The position numbers and the translations under genes were made by a program. Below, in pieces: positions 60,116 through 64,000 of a stretch of DNA of 64,000 bases. Each line of letters starts with the position of its first letter. Within the stretch, counting starts at the first letter, position 1. Under the pieces are notes generated by a model. The model did not search any database. It saw only the letters and a list, made by a program, of their open reading frames with translations, and was not told the DNA's origin. The stretch is from Calonectria ilicicola (lineage: Eukaryota > Ascomycota > Sordariomycetes > Hypocreales > Nectriaceae), in the NCBI GenBank assembly GCA_020809705.1, contig CP085834.1, positions 1,736,001 through 1,800,000 of the forward strand, in the 5' to 3' direction.

Positions 60116-61847
60116 CGTATTTTCATTTGGGTGAAGACTACTATGGTTGATGGTTCTGCGGAGTGCCAGTTAGTCCCGGGAAGATAGAGTAGATGAACCT
60201 CTGGTGAGTTCCCTCACGGACCAGGTACTCGGTTGGAATCATCCTGAGGCGTCTCGGTCAAAGTCACTCCATCTCGAACAGGACATTACACCGAATTCGG
60301 ATAACGCCGCATGGGAGGCCGAGGGTGTTATGCGACATGAGAGCTGCTGGATTTCCCCTGATAAATGCACCAGTTTATAATCAAGGGTCAAATCACTGCT
60401 GACTAGCTGGCAACAAGAACGAGAAATAGGGCAGGTCAAACAGTTTTGCCGTGAGACTTGGGTTCTCCGGGAATCAATCGAAATCCATTCCGAAAAAAGA
60501 CCATCCATGAAGGTGTGTATAACCGAACCGTGTTGGTTGGGGTTGTTTAATCCCGTTGGGTGGTATTCCTGTGTCAGATCCCTGGCAAGGAGATGGCGAC
60601 CCTTGCAATGCCAATGCTATAGACAAGGGTTATGTTGGCGAATCGGTCCCTTAAGCTTACTTTAGACACTCGACCAACACACTCACCAACGCCCCGCTCC
60701 TCGTCTAGTCAATGATCAGAGCGATCCACAAGGCCTCCGCAAAAGAGGGGGAATGGACCCAAAAAACAGAGGACGATCAACATAGACCGGGTAGGTCCGA
60801 GTTTGAGGACGAAGGTTTTTGTGGTTCTTTATTGACTAGATCTACTCAATTATAAAATGATATAGGTTTCCTGTCAGAATTTAGACAGGAACCATGTTTC
60901 ACTGCAATGCCGTGGAACATATTTGCCGTTCATCACGGCACAGGGGTTGCATTTCGCCAAATTGTGCCGTTGCCTGCAGTAGTCGGCACATTTGCAGGAT
61001 ACCGAGGTAGAAAACGCCGGAACAACACCCGATGCATAATATGTTGGCTTGAGTTACCACAAATGCCTTGTTCTCGGCTCCGAGCTTCCCCACGAGGCGT
61101 CTGGTGCGGAAAGGGATTTCGACCAAAGGGGCATGGTACTTCTTGGCATGATGTTGGCTTGCTGCGGGAGTGAAAAGAAAACCACTCGCGCCGTTCCTTG
61201 CAGATTATTTCAGTCGCATATTTCTCACTGGTGAGGACATTGTAGCCCAGGCAAGAGTCCAGGATGAAGCCTTACACCCAACCACTAGTTTAATTGTCTC
61301 CAAGCCGCCCCAAGGATCGTCAAGCTCAGAATCCCATGATGCATTCGTACTATCTTTCTTACCGAGACCTGATCATACCATGATCACGCGAGGCTCAAAA
61401 TGATATTCCGGTATCCGATTGCAGATATTTTGTATGGTGCAAGGATGCCACCCAACTCGGCTGTATTAGGACGGCATGGGTTAGAATCCTTCGAGTACGC
61501 GGAACAGGGGCGCACACTGAATTCGCCAGCCATGTTCCATCCGGAGAAACCAGAATTCTCTCGGGCTTGAGCTCAACTCCCCTGTGAATTCATTAAATCA
61601 CCTCTGACCTTGTAATCGCGGACTCTATCACGGCCGAACGCGCAATCCAGCCCCGAAGTTCATCCTGTCTCCTTGAGCCCCACTCACGAGATTAGGAGAT
61701 TACAGGACGATGGCAGCATGAGAGTTACATCTATAAGGCAGACAATAGTTCTGTCTTCGCTTTTCTTTGTGTGTGCCAATGTTTACCGACGTGTGATCAT
61801 TCTACTTTCATTTCTTCCAAGGGGGATTCCAGCTTTGTGTCTGCATC
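60116..61847. other. 1.7-kb divergent intergenic region
   Basis: Upstream of both the rhodopsin-domain gene and the GMC oxidoreductase. Mostly unremarkable, except for a cysteine-dense minus-strand reading at 60874-61050 (listed separately). No RNA gene or transposon end seen. Confidence 0.5.
60874..61050 (-). other. Possible exon of a small cysteine-rich protein
   Basis: An open minus-strand frame of about 57 codons ends at the TGA of 60876-60874. It reads SVSCKCADYCRQRHNLAKCN followed by a further CxxxC-type run: six cysteines within about 30 residues (spacing C-x-C-x3-C-x8-C-x2-C-x10-C). There is no ATG in this frame before an in-frame TAA, so it would need an upstream exon with a signal peptide, which I did not find. 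It may be chance. Confidence 0.2.
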
Positions 61848-63600
61848 ATGACTCTTTGGGATTATATCGTTGTTGGAGGCGGTCTCGCAGGGTCGGTTAT
61901 TTCGAATCGACTTCTAGAGCAGAACTCGTCCTTGAATATTCTCCTTGTTGAGGCCGGCATCAATGCGAATGATCGCGAGGACATTGTCTGGGCCAACTCG
62001 ACCAATGGCCAGTTTGGTGACTTTGACTGGGTTTATTACTCCACACCCCAGGTCCACCTAAACAACCGATCCATCGCTTCAAACTCTGGAAAGGGGTTGG
62101 GCGGCAGCACCTTGATTAATGGAGGTGAGCATCATGCTTTCCACATTCACTTTTAGTAAAAGATATGACACTAACATACTATAGCATTCTGGGTCCGAGG
62201 TGCTACGTATGAATTTGACGAATGGGCCGAATTGGTAGATGACCAACGGTGGAGCTATGAAGGGCTGCTGCCATACATGCGCAAGACAGAAGCATTCTTC
62301 ACAGAAGATACAGATCTTACTCAGCATGGGTTGGATGGAAATGTCAAGATCCAATCAAGAACCTCCACCAACCGATCTTTTCCCATGCGAGAACCCCTTC
62401 TCAAGTCTTGGGACGCCCTTGGAGTTTCTCAACTTCCTCAACTGGACGGAAATGCTGGACAGCCCATTGGTATCGCAGAAGCTCAAGAGAATCGAGACAA
62501 TGGTCGACGACAGCAAACTTCCAAAGTTTATTCACTGGATGGCATTACCGTTCTCACTGAGACCATGGTTTCCAAAGTCGTGACGAGCAAGGCTCTCAAT
62601 GGTACGCTCCAAGCAACAGGTATTGAATTGTCAAACGGAACGGAGATCTCTGGCAAAGAAGTTATTCTCACAGCAGGTTCTTATCGCACACCCCAGATCC
62701 TAATGCTGTCCGGGATTGGGCCTGCAGAAACTTTGAACAAGTACAATATCCCTGTGGTTCTCGATCAGCCCGAAGTGGGTCAAAATCTCCATGATCATCC
62801 TCTGACTGCAACCTTTTGGACACTAAAGGACCCATCCGCTGGGTATGCACGAGAATCTGGTACTTCATTCTGGGATCAGCCTCAATACGGTCTTGGCCTT
62901 GACATTGACTTCATCACCACTCTTCCCGCACCCAAGGATGGACTTGCTGATGCGATTGAGGAAGATGAAGGTGTTGCGCCTGATTCAGCCACTCACCTAC
63001 TACTCAAGAACAATCGCACTCTCGTCTCGCACACGGTTCAATATTCACAAGCTTCCGATGACGGATCAGCAGTCATGTTGCTGACGCTTCTCTTGGGAAG
63101 TCGCGCTACTGGATCTGTTACCATCTCCTCAGCCAGCATCGATGATTCACCGGTAATTGACCCGAACTTCTTGGGTTCTGCTGTTGATCGATACGCACTG
63201 CGGGAGGCCATCCGCCATGACATTGAACTTTTGACTAGCAACAAAACTTTAGTTGGCCGAGAAATCATTTCCGGTGAAGCAAACACAAGCCCGTTAACCG
63301 TGAGCTCATCAGACGAGCAGATTGATGCGAGAATCCGTGAGTCAACAGGGTAAGTAAATCCGAGGACAAAGCGAATGGTCTAAAAGTATGACGCTAATTA
63401 TTATTTGTAGTGGCTGTTATCACCCGATGGGAACTGCATCAATGGGCAAGGTAGTCGATTCTAGCCTTCGCGTCAAGGGCGTTGCCAACCTCCGCGTGGC
63501 AGATGCATCCGTTTACCCCGTCACCATCAGCGCGAATCTTCAGGTCGCAACTTACGCCCTAGCAGAACAGGCCGCTATAATTATTGCCCAGAACTCTTAG
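61848..63600 (+). CDS. GMC-family FAD-dependent oxidoreductase
   Basis: Alcohol/sugar/sterol-type oxidase or dehydrogenase. Exons 61848-62124, 62185-63349 and 63411-63600 (introns 60 and 61 bp) give 543 residues, slightly shorter than typical members. The FAD Rossmann motif is at the very N-terminus (YIVVGGGLAGS, residues 6-16), so there is no signal peptide and the enzyme is probably intracellular. Other GMC signatures: GKGLGGSTLINGAFWVRG spanning intron 1, GSYRTPQILMLSGIG (second GMC signature), and the C-terminal HPMGTASMG with catalytic His485 and LRVADASVYP. The second catalytic position is Asn523 (ISANLQVATYA), a His/Asn pair rather than His/His. Substrate unknown. It is not adjacent to the PKS locus, lying across the 35-kb island. 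Confidence 0.93.
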
Positions 63601-63757
63601 AAGCTATTTGAAGCATGGTTGTCATCGGTAAGACCAAGAATTGGTCTGTGAGATCTTTTAGATTTAGAGCTATATGCATTCTCATGTTAATATTTTAAAC
63701 ATTAAACACGAAGCTTGTGATCACAGTTCAAAGCGCACTCGTTATCGAATTGATAAA

Positions 63758-64000
63758 CTAAGCCGTAATAAGTGGCGCAGCCACATACAGATTCTTGAAT
63801 CCCTTCTTCAATCTTTCGGGAATACCAGCAATTTCCTTCAAGCCGGCGACATTATCCCATGCTAGACTACTTGCAAGAGTCTCCACAAAGCCTTGCTGCC
63901 CTTCATCCCCGGTACCTGAAGTTGGGACAGTCCACCCTTGATAGATTGCATCGTATTGGTCTTTAGTATCACTGAGTCGCTCTACTGGCGCCCAGTCCTC
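63758..64000 (-). CDS. C-terminal end of an unidentified protein, cut by window edge
   Basis: Open minus-strand frame from the window edge to the TAG at 63760-63758, 80 residues. It begins EDWAPVERLSDTKDQYDAIY and ends LKKGFKNLYVAAPLITA. The composition and uninterrupted frame look coding, and the 157-bp gap to the GMC gene fits a tail-to-tail arrangement. I do not recognise the family; there are no transmembrane segments or cysteines in the visible part. Confidence 0.65.
   Translation of the reverse strand, partial: EDWAPVERLSDTKDQYDAIYQGWTVPTSGTGDEGQQGFVETLASSLAWDNVAGLKEIAGIPERLKKGFKNLYVAAPLITA

Noticed and set aside
61673..61951. ORF with a hydrophobic N-terminus overlapping the GMC start
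   Set aside because: It runs in a different frame through the FAD-binding exon; the GMC frame carries the conserved motif, so this is a shadow unless an upstream exon is spliced in.

Overview
This window comes from a filamentous ascomycete (Pezizomycotina; Eurotiomycetes is my guess, not demonstrated). The genes carry short 48-85 bp GT-AG introns (one candidate is 182 bp). Zn2Cys6 regulators, a fungal reducing polyketide synthase, a GMC oxidoreductase and a fungal rhodopsin-domain membrane protein are all present. The centre is a very A+T-rich block of dead transposons with the C-to-T/G-to-A scars of repeat-induced point mutation (RIP).

Left arm (1-21,608): part of a secondary-metabolite locus. 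A highly reducing-type polyketide synthase (ketosynthase plus the start of the acyltransferase) runs off the left edge. It is divergent from a Zn2Cys6 regulator with seven exons. Then come a DHA1-type MFS exporter, an FMN-dependent 2-hydroxyacid dehydrogenase divergent from it, a 982-residue ankyrin protein with a fungal STAND-type N-terminus, a second Zn2Cys6 regulator, and an HxxxD acyltransferase. A plausible division of labour is: PKS makes the chain, dehydrogenase and acyltransferase tailor it, MFS exports it, and one or both regulators control it. The chemistry cannot be named from this sequence.

Centre (21,611-57,153): a 35.5-kb transposon island bounded by 88-bp inverted repeats with a TA dinucleotide just outside each. 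I could read it as nested insertions. A plus-strand Gypsy-type element (E4) is split by a second (E3, 23,601-50,608). E3 is itself split by element E1 (25,574-32,448), element E5 (32,897-39,898), a 408-bp MITE (40,774-41,181) and element E2 (41,256-48,594). E2 carries a 1.86-kb DNA transposon (41,762-43,620). Five-base duplications flank E1, E2, E3 and E5, and TA duplications flank the two inverted-repeat elements. Removing the inner elements leaves E3 at about 5.4 kb, a normal Gypsy length, and re-joins its reverse transcriptase and RNase H reading frames. To the right are the 3' LTR of E4, a miniature LTR element (TRIM, 54,913-55,507) and a truncated sixth element with its LTR at 56,251-56,649. 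All coding sequence in the island is destroyed by stops.

Right arm (57,156-64,000): ordinary genes. These are a small secreted protein with the metal-binding signature of LAS/M15-type peptidases, a seven-helix rhodopsin-domain protein, a GMC oxidoreductase and the C-terminal end of an unidentified gene. No rRNA, tRNA or CRISPR array was found. Exon boundaries were chosen by hand from splice signals and frame continuity; every multi-exon model given closes in frame.
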